A stretch of 64,000 nucleotides of DNA from Syngnathus acus (GCF_901709675.1 NC_051087.1:7123319-7187318), one strand, 5' to 3'; shown: positions 47,752 through 61,300, counted from the stretch's first letter. Program-made: numbers and translations. The notes: generated from the letters alone by a model not told the origin.

Positions 47752-50700
47752 CTAGCAGAAGAGAAACATGTATGAGCGTTTGTAAAAGAGTGAGCGGCAT
47801 GTCGAGGTCTCTATTTTCATAAGCAGCGTATTTGTGGCATATTTCATGTAAGCAATTTGACAAACTGGACTCTTCCAAGTTGGCTGTACGTATGTTGGGT
47901 TTTTGGAGATGAGTCTGGTGGAGTGATAATTTGATGCCAGAAAGTTGGTCTTAAGGTTTGCTTAAGTGCTGGTGTGGGTAGACAACTTGTCTAATGCATT
48001 TTTAGTGAATTTGATTGAGGCACAGGCATGTCGCATGTATTTTCTTTGTAAATAGAGGGGAACAAAACCCACAGAATATAATAGAAATCTATTTGTTGAA
48101 TACATTACTGTTATGATGACAATCATATTTATTATTATGAGATTTTTAAGTCATCCTAATGCGTGGCACACAAACATGGAGGGGTGGAGGTTCTCTGAGT
48201 TCCCACTTCACAAGGCAGACTCTAGTGGGCAACTCGTCCACCGTATTTAACGCAAATGCAAAAGCATTGACCACACCCACAGCAGTGCAGACTTCCCACA
48301 AGACTCTAGTGGGCAACTGGTCCACCGTATTAAAAGGGAATGCAAAAGTATTGACCCGACCACAGCAGCGCAGACTTCCCACTCTCAGAACCGCCAACTT
48401 GTGCTCGAAAGTAAAATTGCCGAAATAGAGCTCTATGGCTCAAACACCCCTAAATTTGCACAGATTGGTAGAAACTTTAAATTGGGGTGCCAGTGTCACT
48501 AGTTTGTTATTCATTTTTTAAACATGTGATTATTCCAAAAGGTTAAGTAGTTTAGTCTTGAAAATTAAACATTAAAAGTCTTCATTAAACCTATGAAGCA
48601 AACCCACACCTGCAAACGCACACACAGCAAAAGTGCTGCTACACAAAAGCCTAATGGAGTCGCTTGAGTAGAAAATGCAAGAGAGGGTGGAAAATGCGAT
48701 GCATGGCTCGGGAGATGAGTGCTCATTATGTAAAATAGTCTGGATGTGACTTTCATACAAATAAAATGTTAGTCTCTCATCAGTGGTCACACCAGGGACT
48801 CCCAGGCAGAAACAATTGCAATGCTTAAGGCTTCTCAAGCCAGCGACAAAAAAAGACAACATAGCAGGGCCCTGTTTGCAATCAACAATCAATCTTATTC
48901 GTTCAAAATTTAAGTACAGTCATAATTTTGTTTTGAATTTATTAGTTAATTACTGCTCACTCAACCATACAAAGGCAACTCATGATAAATTCAAGTGTTG
49001 ATTTTAATGAACATCACCATGGGTGATAATAGTGCCATGCAAAAACTGTGTTTCTTAACTTTGACCTTGATTTGTACACTGGTTATCTAAAACCTCCAAA
49101 TTAAGTTAGCGTGGAACCATTTGACAAGAGGATTAGAAAGTCAGCATTACAATGTTTATTTTCAATTCTCATTTAAAAAAAAAAAAAAGTTCAGTAATTA
49201 CTGTTGCTCTGAAAATATCATGTAAGTAAACAAAAACTGAAGGGCTATTTTTCCTTGTGTCCCCAACAAAGTGCTGCCTAAAAGGCAAATGGTATTGGAA
49301 TTTTGGATAGGTCAAAGCACTCTGTCTGCATCATCACAAACAAAAGGCCTGATTGACATAAATACTCGTTTGAAGTGCACGTCTGTCCTCCGGGCTAAAA
49401 ATAGAATTAGTACAGATGGGTAGCTTTAAGATTTAGGAGCTGTCCACAACAGACAAGAAAGTGTGGGGTGCAAGTAAGTACTATTTTAGAAATTAAGAAA
49501 CAAGCCCAAAGACAATACAGCATTTAATCAAGACTACAGTAGCTGTCAATACTAATAATATTGATAAAAATATTGGCAAGCTCTCTTTGTGAATTAATCA
49601 ACATCGACCATTTAACACTGCGGTTTACCAACATTTTATCTATCAGCAACAAAATAATATGATGCAACACAGATTTGAAAGATTAGGGTAGCATTGTTGT
49701 TGTCATGTGAACCCTAGCTCACCTTTATTTTTTTCCTGAAATGATGAACAATGAAAAACATTTCATTTGCATTGCCTGTATATACATTGGAGAAATCTCA
49801 AAGCACACCACCAAACTAAAATGTCGCAAGAGTGGATGGACAAGTTAATTACTCTATGTATCGCCTGCCATCTAGTGGAGGAGCATTTATTTGTTTTGTC
49901 AGTCACGATACATTGCTTTCTGACCAATAAAGTGAGATTGGACAATTTCCTGCAGAACACTGGTTGGGAATCACTGATAGCGTAAATAATGAGTTATATT
50001 GACCAGCCAGGACTCCGCTCATGTGGTGTTCAAATGCTACTTTTAACTCTTGTTCGCATGAGTTTGCGCGGACCTTCCTAAAATAATTTGGGTTTTGTCT
50101 CCCCCCCAAATAAATGTAGACCATTCAAAAGGTCATGACCACTTCAACAATAGAGTGATATCCAGTGCAAATAGATTTTTGATTGGCACTGACAGAGAGG
50201 CATTTATCAATATTGTTGATGTTGGAGCCAATTTGGTTTCCTTAAGTTAAACTTTAATTTTGGTAAGTATTGGCTGACCTTGGGCCATGGACCTTTATTT
50301 TGAACTTTGGTTAAATTTTGCTGGCCTTGACCCACAGACTTTTATTTTGACACATCCTTTGGTCACCTGTTCAGTCACCTGATCAGGCACCTGATCAGGT
50401 GAAGATGGCTTCTCCCACATGGCAGTCTGCCTCAGTCAGGCTCAGTTAGCCAAGAAGATAGTAGTGACATAGTTTTTTACTGCTTCAAGCTTACAATTTG
50501 GATTACCTGTGTGCTACCTGCTTGCCTACCTGCGACCCCCCCACTCTCTCCTGGCCTGCTATCACTTCTCTACCTCTGCCATGCTTGCCTCCATGTTGGA
50601 CATTCTTTCTCCATCTCCAACAAGGTATGAGCAACAGCTGTACACAATGTTTTAACATATGCGTGTGACAACAAACCTTATACCATCAAACCCTAAACAT

Positions 50701-53265
50701 ATTTGACACAGTTGCTGTTGTCACACTAAAATCAGTTGGGCTAAACCCCAACTGACCTGTGCCCCTTAACATGGTAAGTGATATGGAAAATGAATGCATA
50801 GTTGTTGTTGCAACAGTGAATGTAATTCCTGCAAATATTACATCATCCATAAACAAAGACAAAACATATTTGTATGAACACTGATGTGACATTTAAATAT
50901 TTATTAATTGCAATAGTTCCTGTCCACTAATGAATATATTTTTTGTGGACTAATCAACAGTAACACTCTAGATGTCACATTAATAAACAACGTGGTAACA
51001 AAACTAATTACTGACACAACTGACATGTTTCTATGATTGGTGTGCAAGAAAAAAAAAGTATAGTCTTGAACTGAGCAAAAATGTGGTCTTTGTTGAAGAG
51101 TAACAAGCCCCAAGACTCCAAAAAGTGTTGATTTGTACTCTTGGCACTTAACTTTTACAGCCTGTACATTTTTGACCCTGGGAAAAAAAGGTATGAGTAT
51201 TCATGCAGCCCCTTTTGATTTATTAGTGTGGATTGTGCCTTGAAGGTCAGAAAAAAAACAACCTTTCTCTAGCATTAGTCAAGATTACACCAAAAAGGGA
51301 GCAGTCTTCCATTTCTCCCATCTAAGTACAATCTATACTGTCATCCATCCTTGATACCACGTAGCACTTGTGCAGGGTCACTGGAAGCTTAAGTCGATCC
51401 CATTTAGACTGATCACTAATCAATCGCGGGACTGATGTATAAAGATAGATAAACATTCACGCCCACATTAACACCTACAGACAATTTGGAGAGAGAACCT
51501 AACAAACCTGGGTTGGAACAGTAGCAGATGCCTGAGAGAATGAATCCACATAAACACACTTCTGTCAATGCCACACACAATTTCACACCTCAATCTGTCA
51601 CTAGGTAATTTTTTTGGTACATTTCCAAGGACCAGATGTACATTGTGTTATGTAAACTACTCTTATACACGTGGAATAAAAATGTTAGTCTGAGGAGAGA
51701 AAAATGACAGCCTTGCAAAATTGAGTCCGCAATAAGTTATTTGAGTTTCGGACCTCAATCATTCTTCTCCTCCTTAGATTATTTAAAAAAAAAAAAAAAA
51801 AATTGTGATGTCAAAAGCAAGTAAGGTGTGACTTATGACTCACTTCAATTTGACCAAGACCAAGCTGAAGTATGGTGTTCCTAAAACATCAATAAGGCTG
51901 AATTGTGATTGCAGTTAGTACCCTAGACTAACATGTGCCCTAATCCGTAGTGATGTTTCTAAGCTGAGTTATTTATTTATTTGTTTGCAAGGGAAACAAA
52001 AAACAAAGAAATCAAAATAGAGCTATTGAGTGATTGTGTTGCCAATGCAGGTCCAGTCTTTTTTTAATGGTACAGTCAAAAACAACACGAATCAAAAAAT
52101 CAGAACACTTGCAATTAGCTGTTGTAGACCACAACTCACAACCTGATGCTCTCACACTCACTCTGCCTATATATATATGTATATATATAATATATTAAAT
52201 AAATATATATAATGTATATTAAATACATATATATAATATATATTAAATAAATAAATGAAAGAAGCCTAAAGAACTATAAAGAAACATTATATTGTAAGTC
52301 TACTTACCAAAAGGTAAAAAGAAGAAAAAAGGCAGCCAACAGAGGATAAACATGCCTACGACGATGGCGAGGGTTTTGGCCGCCTTTTTCTCCCGAGAGA
52401 ACTTCATGAGGCGCACGGAGAGCGAGCTCCTGAACGGGTGCTGCTTGTTGCTTTTGGAGCTGACCGCGCGCGCATCCTCCAGCACGCTGCGGCAGTGGAT
52501 CCTCAGAACCACCTCCACGGACTTGTCTCGTTCCCGCTTGACACCCGCCTCCAGGCTTCTGGTAGTCCTTCGGGCCACCACGTAGACCCGAAAGTACATA
52601 ATGAGGATGACCAGGAGCGGCAGGTAGAAGGAGAAGAGAGAGGAGAAGAGCGCGTATCCGGGCTCCTCCGTAATCCTGCAGATGCTCTCGTCCACGGGTG
52701 GCGGTTCTTTCCAACCCAGCAGCGGTCCAACCGAGATGACTGTGGACGACACCCACACCAAAACCAGAATGACGCCCGCCCTCCTCTCGGTCATGATGCT
52801 CGGGTACTTGAGGCAGTGTTTGACGCCTATGTAGCGGTCCACGGAGATGATGCACAAGCTGAGGATGGAGGCAGTACAGCACAGCACGTCCACCGCCGCC
52901 CAGATATTGCAAAACACCCGGCCGAACACCCAGCAGCCCAGAACCTCCAGAGAAGCGGAGAAGGGCAGCACCACGATGCTCAGGAGCAGGTCCGCCATCG
53001 CCAAGTTGACTATAAAGAAGTTGGTCACCGTCTGCAAGTGACTGTTGCACAACACGGACAAAATAACCAAAATGTTACCCACGATCGCCACCAGAATAAA
53101 TAAACCGAGAAAAAGGCCGAGCCAAACGGATCGGGAGTCAAGTGTAAAGTTCGAACACGCCGCAGTGCTGTCGTTTAGAAATATTAGCTCCATTGCAGAG
53201 CCATTGAGAGGCTCCGTGAAATAGATCCCATGGATAGTGTCGTTCCTTAAGTTTGAATCCGCCAT
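47225..53265 (-). CDS. adra1d: Alpha-1D adrenergic receptor
   Basis: Gq-coupled receptor for noradrenaline and adrenaline. Two coding exons, 53265-52308 and 47751-47225, join in phase 1 to give 494 residues. The single intron (4.6 kb) falls at the end of TM6 (LPFG|SFFP), the conserved position in alpha-1 receptors. Landmarks are four N-terminal glycosylation sequons (8, 21, 31, 39), Asn64 (1.50), Asp92 (2.50), Asp126 (3.32), DRY 143-145, [13 protein letters not shown] in loop 3 and [14 protein letters not shown]. The C-terminus [14 protein letters not shown] matches the alpha-1D tail, including the ETDI PDZ ligand that binds syntrophins in mammals. These features favour 1D over 1A or 1B. The N-terminus is short compared with the human one. 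Confidence 0.95.
48217..48383. repeat. 84-bp tandem duplication, two copies
   Basis: AGACTCTAGTGGGCAACT(C/G)G opens both copies (48217, 48301). GTCCACCGTATT, AATGCAAAAG(C/T)ATTGACC and GCAGACTTCCCAC follow in each. Confidence 0.92.
51335..51540 (+). repeat. Degenerate dispersed repeat, family R1 copy 3
   Basis: GTCGATCCCATTTAGACTGA, AATCAATCGCGGGACTGATG and ACATTAACACCTACAGACAA lie in the family order. Confidence 0.55.
52167..52256. repeat. AT-rich (TA)n / TATTAAATA repeat
   Basis: TATATATATATG, then repeats of TATATTAAATAAATATATAT-type units. It lies 50 bp from the adra1d donor. Confidence 0.9.
52308..53265 (-). CDS. adra1d: adra1d exon 1 (N-terminus to TM6)
   Basis: The ATG at 53265-53263 starts [13 protein letters not shown]. 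Six in-frame codons upstream (from a GTG) have no ATG and are taken as 5' UTR. The exon ends [12 protein letters not shown] at the donor GTAAGT. Confidence 0.94.
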
Positions 53266-53640
53266 GCTGAAGAAATAGCACACGTAAAAATAACTTTAAA
53301 CTAAGTGCTTCATCATCTGCGCCAAACAATAGTCGTGCGTAAAACAATCCCAAAAAGAATAAGCAACCCGCAGGGCCGCTTGGGCAACACACTCGTGGGC
53401 TCGGTAGGAGTTGATGAGGCGACAAAAAAATATATAAGAGCCTCCAACTCTTCGCCATGGGCACGCGTATCTTCTTGGCTGTGCAGCGGCGTGCACTTGT
53501 GGCATCATTTTCGACCATCAACTGGCTCCCGGAGTCAGCCAGAGCAGGTCCGAACCTGCAGCTCCACCCACGTCATACGCATGCACACGCGCGCGCGCGC
53601 ACGCACAGAAATTGTTTCACTCAAAATCTCCTCACGTCAG
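53266..53640 (-). promoter_or_regulatory. adra1d: adra1d 5' flank, candidate promoter
   Basis: A TATATA core sits at about 53430-53437, roughly 165-170 bp before the ATG. It is palindromic, so the strand is not decided. Farther out is a CACGCGCG run (53585-53607). No start site can be assigned from sequence alone. Confidence 0.3.
53585..53607. repeat. Alternating purine-pyrimidine (CA/CG)n tract
   Basis: CACACGCGCGCGCGCGCACGCAC is strictly alternating and could adopt Z-DNA under supercoiling. Confidence 0.85.
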
Positions 53641-54300
53641 CGCTGCCTCAATGTCTAATTGAAAGCTTTTTGCTTTGTTGATGTGGATGATGCTCATCAT
53701 ATTTGTAAGAGCTGACCCTTAAATATGGCTTTTTATTCACAAGCCAAGTAGGATATTATCAATGGGTCATTTGGCCGGTTGTAGAAGTAAATGAAAGCTG
53801 AGAACTTCATTCAAGTTGGATGTCCGCAGGAAATTTTTCCAGAACTATTCATGTTAGTCCATACGTATGTCAAGACACCACTTATATTTTGCTCAAAACT
53901 ACTAGACAAGAAGATTTTTAGACAATTTGATTGTTGAAATATTTCTCTTTTATTGGCTCAGTGTTTACACAAACAGAAAAATTCAACTTTTTCACTGTTT
54001 GCTTCAGAAGCATGCCATAGCATTGAGAAGCAGATAGGTCCTATCTGATAGGGTGTCCAAAAATAAAGCTGTCATAGAAATAGTTGAGCTGGCCTTTCAT
54101 TCTGACATTTGTTCCATGAAATTGTGTTATTTATTGCCCAACAATCTAATCTCTTCATTTGGTTGTGTTTCCCCTGGCAACGCTGCTTAATATTCAAATT
54201 TGTTTTCCAATTAGATTCCCGCCTCGAGGTGCTCCCGTGTCAATCTAAACTGCACAGGGCCTTCAGATTCCGTTGTGTTGTCTAATTGTTCATTGGTGTG

Positions 54301-55255
54301 TAGGGATGGGAATTGAGAACTGGTTCTTGTTGAGAACCAGTTCCCATGTTACCAATTCATAGGAATCGTTTGCTATTTTGCTAACAATTCCCTTCGCGAT
54401 TCCAGTCAGCACGAATTACGTCGCTACACACGTTTTGCATTTTACGCACGTTACGCACGCTATGCAACATGCCTAGCAACGCAAGTTACTAGCCAAGCCA
54501 GATCATGATCATTCCATGTGTTATTTTCACACTAAACTGCAAGAGGGCGCTCTAGATCTGCGGAATAATTGCAACTATAGTTATCTGAGTAACTCTTAAT
54601 ATGTTACGTCAGGCACGTTCTCAGTTTGTAGTTTATGTGTCATGTAACGTTAGCATATCGTCCAGTTATTCAGGCTGTTGTTGCCTCTATTCTATTTTTA
54701 TTTTAAATTGCCTTTCAAGATGACATGCCTGTTCTTGGTGTTGGATTTTATCAAATAAATTTCCCCCTAAAATGAGACTTATACTCCAGTGTGAATTATG
54801 TCTTTTTCTTCTTTATTATTCATTTTATGGCTGGTGCGACTTGTACTCCGGTGCGACTTTTAGTCCGCAAAATACGGTACCTGCAATGTTGAAATTTATA
54901 CAAAGGGAGGAAATACCTTTTGTAGTTAAAGGCTTGCACCCATTTGCCAATGTAGAAGCCCTTGATTTTCGGTAGGTGATGATTTCTATTGTAGAAGAAT
55001 GCTTGCATTGTTCCCTCTTAACACAATATTTTGCCCACCCCAATTCTAGAGAGATGACAAAAACAGTTTTTCAAGACTTCAGTCTTAGGTTTGTAATGTT
55101 ATAGTTACACAACGTTGCAATATATAAATCAAAATGATTAGAGTTGTTCATGCGCTTCTTTTTTTACCCATATGAGAATCGATAAAGAATGGAATCATTA
55201 AACAGAATGAAAAATGCAATCGCAATTATAAAAATCTTATCAATTCCCGTCCCTA
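54301..55255. mobile_element. hAT-type non-autonomous transposon, about 955 bp
   Basis: The left end TAGGGATGGGAATTGAGAA is matched in inverse at the right end (TTATCAATTCCCGTCCCTA), 17 of 19 bases. The flanks TTGGTGTG (54293-54300) and TTAGCGTG (55256-55263) look like an 8-bp target-site duplication with two changes; 8 bp is typical of hAT elements. There is no transposase frame. Inside (about 54771-54886) is a fragment ending GTCCGCAAAATACGGTA, related to the termini of the element at 28251. Confidence 0.78.
54771..54886. repeat. Nested fragment of a second transposon family
   Basis: GGTGCGACTTGTACTCCGGT and AGTCCGCAAAATACGGTA resemble one end of the MITE at 28251-28636 with regular changes. 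The other end is not obvious. It sits inside the hAT-type element. Confidence 0.5.
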
Positions 55256-55271
55256 TTAGCGTGAATTATTT

Positions 55272-55350
55272 TCCTTATGCGATTGGCTGGTGATTCGATT
55301 CAATTGGGATAGACTCCAGCCTGCCGATGACCCACATAAGGACACAAGCT
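55272..55350 (-). repeat. Degenerate dispersed repeat, family R1 copy 4 (inverted)
   Basis: GCGATTGGCTGGTGATTCG...GGGATAGACTCCAGCCTGCC is the reverse of the family order seen in copies 1-3. It starts about 10 bp from the hAT element's right flank. Confidence 0.55.
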
Positions 55351-58300
55351 ATACAAACCTCTTGCAGTCTCATTACACTGTGCTTGTTTACCTAATGTGG
55401 CTCCCTGTGACTATTTCAAAAATGAAATGCTGACCATATGTAGGTCAGAAAGCTTTGCGTGAGAGGACTGCAGCTAATAAGATACAGTTGTGTATGCATG
55501 ATTAGATTTTTGTTGGTAACAGAATTGTGGTGTAATAATCAGAGAGGAATTCAGTAACCATTATTAGAAGCAAAAGAGAGTTACCAATTCTTTAAAAACA
55601 AAAAATGTAAGAAAAGAAAAATAATTACATTTCCCAGTCCTGCTATGGGTTTTAATTAATCATTCCAAAGATATCAGGGCCACCAAGGACTTAGCTCTCC
55701 TGGCCCCAAGACTATAAAAAAACAAAAAAACACTGACCTACATTTAACTTTAATATTCATCCACAGAAATGTCACTGATTTATTTCCAGCAATTGTATTG
55801 ATGTATGTCTTGGGTGCACTGTTTCTGTCCAATCATATTTCAGCTTCTATCCATTGCCTAGTCAATCTGATATGTCCAGGCCCTTCAGAATCGGAAATGC
55901 TGGCCGATGTATTCTAAACGATAACAGCAATTGCAGTACTGTTCAGCCAATCAGATCATAAATTTGACCCCAAAGGCCAGCGAACAGGTTCATGATGACA
56001 ACAGCATTTTCCGTCCTTTGAGCAGAACTTCTTATAGCCAACGTCCCACCAGCAAATCACATGGCATCATGTATTTAATATACTTTTATTTTGGGGTTTG
56101 TTACATTATAAGATGCATAAATGTTGATTCTGAACTGTTCTTGCACATTCTTGTGTTGCTATCTTGTGCTCTTAATAGTTTCTATACTTGAGATAGGGGT
56201 TGCATTAAGCGGTGGATAAAGTTCTGACGGCCGAGGTATCAAATGCACTCTCACTGCTCTCCTGAATAAAAATACAACCAAAGTACTAAAGGTTGCATGA
56301 TGAAAGATTTTTCTGGTGGTTGTTAATAAAGCAGATAAAACATAAAAGAGCCAGCAAAAGTTTGGATGGAACCTCACACTATTGTGATGAAAATTGAAAA
56401 ACTAAAAAGGTGAACTTGCTGCAGTGCATGTGTTCCAGTCATCCAAAGGTGATCACATCTGGAGTGGTTATGAATGACTCATAATCAAGTCAGTCAGCCA
56501 ACTGTTGCAGAATGGTGATTACGTGGTTATCACTCCTCGCTCCTTAATGTGCCACAATCGCTGATTGCATCACTGTCTTTATGCCCCTGCCGCATTTACT
56601 GTAATTGGTCAATGATGGCAGCTCATACGTGTGAGGCTCCATGCAAACAAAAAAGGTTTATCAGCAAATTGGTCATTAACACTTTCAATTCCAGCCATTT
56701 AAAAAAAAAAAAAAATCTTGAGTGCTAGCTCATTTAGAACATTCTAACTGACAATTCAGGGCTCGCAGAATTTGGAGTTTTATGGATATGTAAACAGAGA
56801 AACAATCAAATAAAGAATTAGGCTCTCTTTCATCACACATAGTAGAATAAAAATTGTATATTCCTCTACTTTTTTTTTTTAAGGGGGTTGGGGTCAAGTA
56901 GTCAAACATGGTTTGGACTGATGATACACTATTACGCACTTTCCAACAGCCTCCACTGTAAATCTTTAATACCAACTATGAATGATTACTAGAATAAAAT
57001 GTGCATGATTCACGACCTTGACTTCCGCTGCAGTCCATTCAACCGAGAAGCTTTTGACCTCAATCAAAAGGCCTGGAATTTCCTGTCCCATCAAACTTTA
57101 TATGTGCCAAAAGATTAGCAAGTGATTGAGCACTGCACTGACACACCACAATAAGAAAAGTGTGGATCTGTTTTGGCTTTTGAGGCTTTGTATACAAAAT
57201 ACTACACTGTATAGTTTTTTTATTGAACTACAAAACATTACAGGATTTTCAAGGAAAAAGCAGATTGCCACAAAGAGATGATACAATCCATAAAAAAGGA
57301 GAGTGTGGATATTTCGAAGGGCTGTTGGAGGTGATTGATTCACCGACTGCGGTCGTGTATTTTGGCGACAGGGATTTATTATATTTATTATATTGTACTG
57401 CTCTTCATTCAAAGATTAAAATTTGGAATCGCAGCAAACCCAGTGGCTGCCAATTGGCCATTTAATGACAACTAGCTGCCAAACCCAAAACACTTGGTGC
57501 CAGTTCAGTCCGTTTCAGCCACATCTCTCAATGCGCCGGCAAATAGTTCATTTGATGTTTGAGGTCTGTTTCTTTTTATTTTTGTAGCCTGCTCTTCATT
57601 TGCATTCAATTCCGGTAGCCTTTGCCCACGTTTCGCTAAAACGCAGAAGCCCATATTCCAATTCATATTTTCTCTGCCCTTACTCTCTCAGTATGGTAAT
57701 CTCTAATGTCTACTGTGACTGTTCTTACTTATCACGCCTCGCCAGAGTGACTGGGATTCAGTTTGCCACAGGTCATATTGTACTTTGATATTATTTCATA
57801 CCTGAATCTTCAAAAGGTCAAATAATCTTACTGCTCGCTTTCTAGTGTCAAATGTTGAAAGATTTTTTATTTATTTTTATTTTTTTAAAGGAGCAATAAT
57901 GTGTTAAAAGTAAAACCGGTGGTCTATACAGTTTTTGTATTCCTTTCCCTATAAGAGCCTCTTTGGTAAAATGTTACGTAATTTAAGAAACATGCTTCGG
58001 TCCTGCAACTTAATATATGAGTGTCTTGCCTTTTGTCTGAGTGATTCCCTCAACAATGCATGGCTGAACTGAGAGAGGAATTACAATGTAAGCATTTGAA
58101 GTACACGACAGACATCTGACATTAGAAGTCACGATTAGGGTGTGGTGTCACCTTTCATCTCAGGGTAAGCGTAGGATGGACTCGTCTGCAACACTTTTAT
58201 TACCAAGCCCCCCCCCTTTATGTTCCCTGAGCCAGGCTGCCCACGTGTCTTGTTAGAAAGGACTGTGCTGTATTTGGCAAATGGCAACATCATTCATTAA

Positions 58301-61300
58301 GGGTTTTAAATGACGTAACACTTACATGTAAAGGTTTGTGTCTGAGGAAACTTGGATATAATTTTCTCTTATTATAGGTTCTCCTTCACTGTCTTTACTG
58401 CAACAAACCGTGGCTCAATCAATGTAGCTTAGAGAAAATGCTTGAATTATTTCCTGAGGTTTTTGACTTGTCAATTTGTGTGCACCATTGCCATTTTTTG
58501 CATTGAGTGAATCATGGCATGTAATCACGATATGATTTGCTTTGCGTTTATTTCGTGCTCTGCAAAGTTAAAAATACCATATCGGAAAGACAGATAGGAA
58601 TTTATTTATATTCTATTTTTCAGCTCATACACTTCTTTTTGAAATATAAAATGCAAACTTCACCTCAAAACTTTGAAGTTAACCATGAGGTTAGATATCC
58701 TCTGACCAATGATGATGATTATTGATGCACGACGGGAGCTTTTTGAAAGACGCGATAGAGCTTAATGATCCTGAGCCACATGGGAATCTGATCATTTTCT
58801 ACTCACAGACCTGCAGTATAAAAATAGAACGCTCACAAAGAAGGTCCTCTGTTATCAAGGCAACGTGGGCCGAGATTTGCCTCACTGATCACAGCAGTGC
58901 CAGCAGCTTCACAGGTGAGATGCTGTTTGTATTGGAAACAAGCAGACAGTGTCTACAATACACATTGTACATTGTAAATGTAGAACAAGACATTTGATAA
59001 GTATCACTTAACCGAATAAAATAAAATACATTAGAATTTATTTGCCTGATTTGCACATCATTTAGTGGCGTTTCTTTAGTTTATTGCAATTGTCAATGCC
59101 ATGACAGCTTCTTTATTTGTACAATAGTAATGTTCTCTCCTGGTCACTGCAGGATTGTAATTGAATTTTATCCATCAGGCCATTGGGAATTTCTGAAGAT
59201 TCCAGAATAGCCGGTTGACAAATATTTCCGAGCCGCATTTTAATCCCGGTATTTAACCAATTTTGATGAATAGCATACAATACATTGGTGGAACTGAACT
59301 TGATCTTCTTAAAACTTAATTAGCACATGTACAATTTCTTAGTAAACTCTTGGAAATGTTTGTATGCAGCGTGGCTTTAAGGGAGTTTGCTATCATGATG
59401 GGACAAAATGGTTGTTGAAAAGAGAAGCTTATAGACAAACAAATGAAGGTTGGGAGGGTTTAAGCACTATTTACATATGATTAAAGCCGTCTGTTATCTT
59501 TGGCTAAAGCAGATCCTGTTGAAATCAAATTGATTAAAATAGGCATCACATGGTTAAAGCACATATTTTCCATTTTTCTCACAACATAAGAGTGAATGTT
59601 TTTGCAGCCAACATTTGATTAAAGGTGCACTGAAAATGATCATTTTGGGGGTTCAAAAGTTATGTTCCCCAAATTTGATTACTTTTCAACATGCCATTTA
59701 TTTATTTATTTATTACCCCTTGTTTTGCTTAATTTATTCTCCCACACCGATAGCCACTCAACACAGACGTTCGTGTATCGTGCCATTTATACCTGCATGT
59801 GTTTGGATTGCCATTACATGCCCTCAAAATGACCCCAATGGTAGCGGTCACATTTTGGCATATCTGTTTTTACACAACAGCAATGTAGTTTGAGGGAAAT
59901 GACAGATGACACAGCCTCTGAGCAGCCAAACAAGGAAAAAAAAATATCTTCCTGCGGTTATTTCAAACTCTGACTTTGGAATGACTGACTGGCAATTTCT
60001 GATTAGCAGTCCTGAGGGGCCTGAAAGTGGTGAGACAGGTCAGACATTTTTAGAGTATAACCCAGGGTAAGTCCATGCATAGCACAAAGTAGGAATAAAA
60101 TAAAACTCATTAGTGCAGAATATTCATTCATATCAACAGCTCGTCCCCGTCGCCCTCGCCTTGAACCAAGTAATGACAAAAATTACCCAAACCTAAATTT
60201 ATTTACCATGAAGACTCTTCTCCGTATGCTCTATGTTTGACACTGTGTGAATCTCACTTCCAATAATTATGCGACACCAAGGGAGTTTACTGATGCAAGT
60301 CTCCAGAGATGTGCTCTGTGTACTTCGGGTGTCCTCTTCAAAACACTGAGACCCTGCGTTGCCTTTCTCACGCCACATACACTTTGTTGTATGTTTGTGT
60401 ATGCGTGTGACTCACACCCACAAGAGAGTGCTGCTCCATGTACACCATTCAGTAAATAGCAGTGAGGATAAACCATCAGAAATAAATAAATAACAGGGAC
60501 TAATATGAACTTCGACCACCGATAAATTCCTTTCACACATCTATGTCAGATCTTTTTAAGGATCTGGTGGAAAATGTTAGTATATTGAAAGTTTGTCTGT
60601 AGGGTTCAATGGAAAATCTAAAAACAATTCAGGATATTAGTTTTGTTATGATAGAGGAGATCAAGAGAAAATGAAAAGTCAAATCAATAGTTGCAATCAA
60701 TGACTGCCATTAGCCATTTGAAGACGGGGGTGAGGGGGATAAATCACACTCCCTAGTTGGCGTTGGGGCTTCAGTACGGTTTAACCACTGATTTTCATTT
60801 CCCTCAGTCTGTGTGGAATTTTCCTTTGCTACTTGTCACTTAAACATTGTCGTTGCTTCTCAAAATTTTCTGAACAGGCACATTGGTTAAATTCAAAACA
60901 AACACGCCGACCGACATACTCAGCGAAATGATACAAATGTATCTTTTGAAAAAGTAACACTTATTTCGTAAGAAATGTGTCTCTTTCAAAAACAACATAA
61001 CCTTATATTAAAAAAAAAAAAAGGCTTTTTCTAAATGCTCCTGAATGCGTTGGACTTGGAGACCAAATTGACAAACAATACAGTATTCCAGACTATTATG
61101 GGATGTATTCATTTATCATTTATTATTTTTGTGGTGTAGGATAATAAATGTAGACTTTACCAGTGAATTTTTAACTCTAAAATCCCCAACTGAAGCTATT
61201 GTAAGACAGATGATCATTTGCGTTAGCATGTATAAACACTGTTATTCAAAGGGGGAAAAAAAATGTCCCAATTTTAAGTGCTTTAAAATAATTCATGTGA

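Larger units (their letters stand above)
47752..52307. other. adra1d intron; repeats only
   Basis: Holds an 84-bp tandem duplication (48217-48383), an R1 repeat copy (51335-51540) and an AT-rich tract (52167-52256) next to exon 1. No exon or nested gene recognised. Confidence 0.65.

Noticed and set aside
52304-53103. Open frames of 248 and 221 residues overlapping adra1d exon 1
   Set aside because: Out-of-frame shadows of a GC-rich receptor exon.
53266-53283. adra1d start at GTG 53283
   Set aside because: GTG is not expected as start; the ATG at 53265 is in frame and begins a plausible N-terminus.
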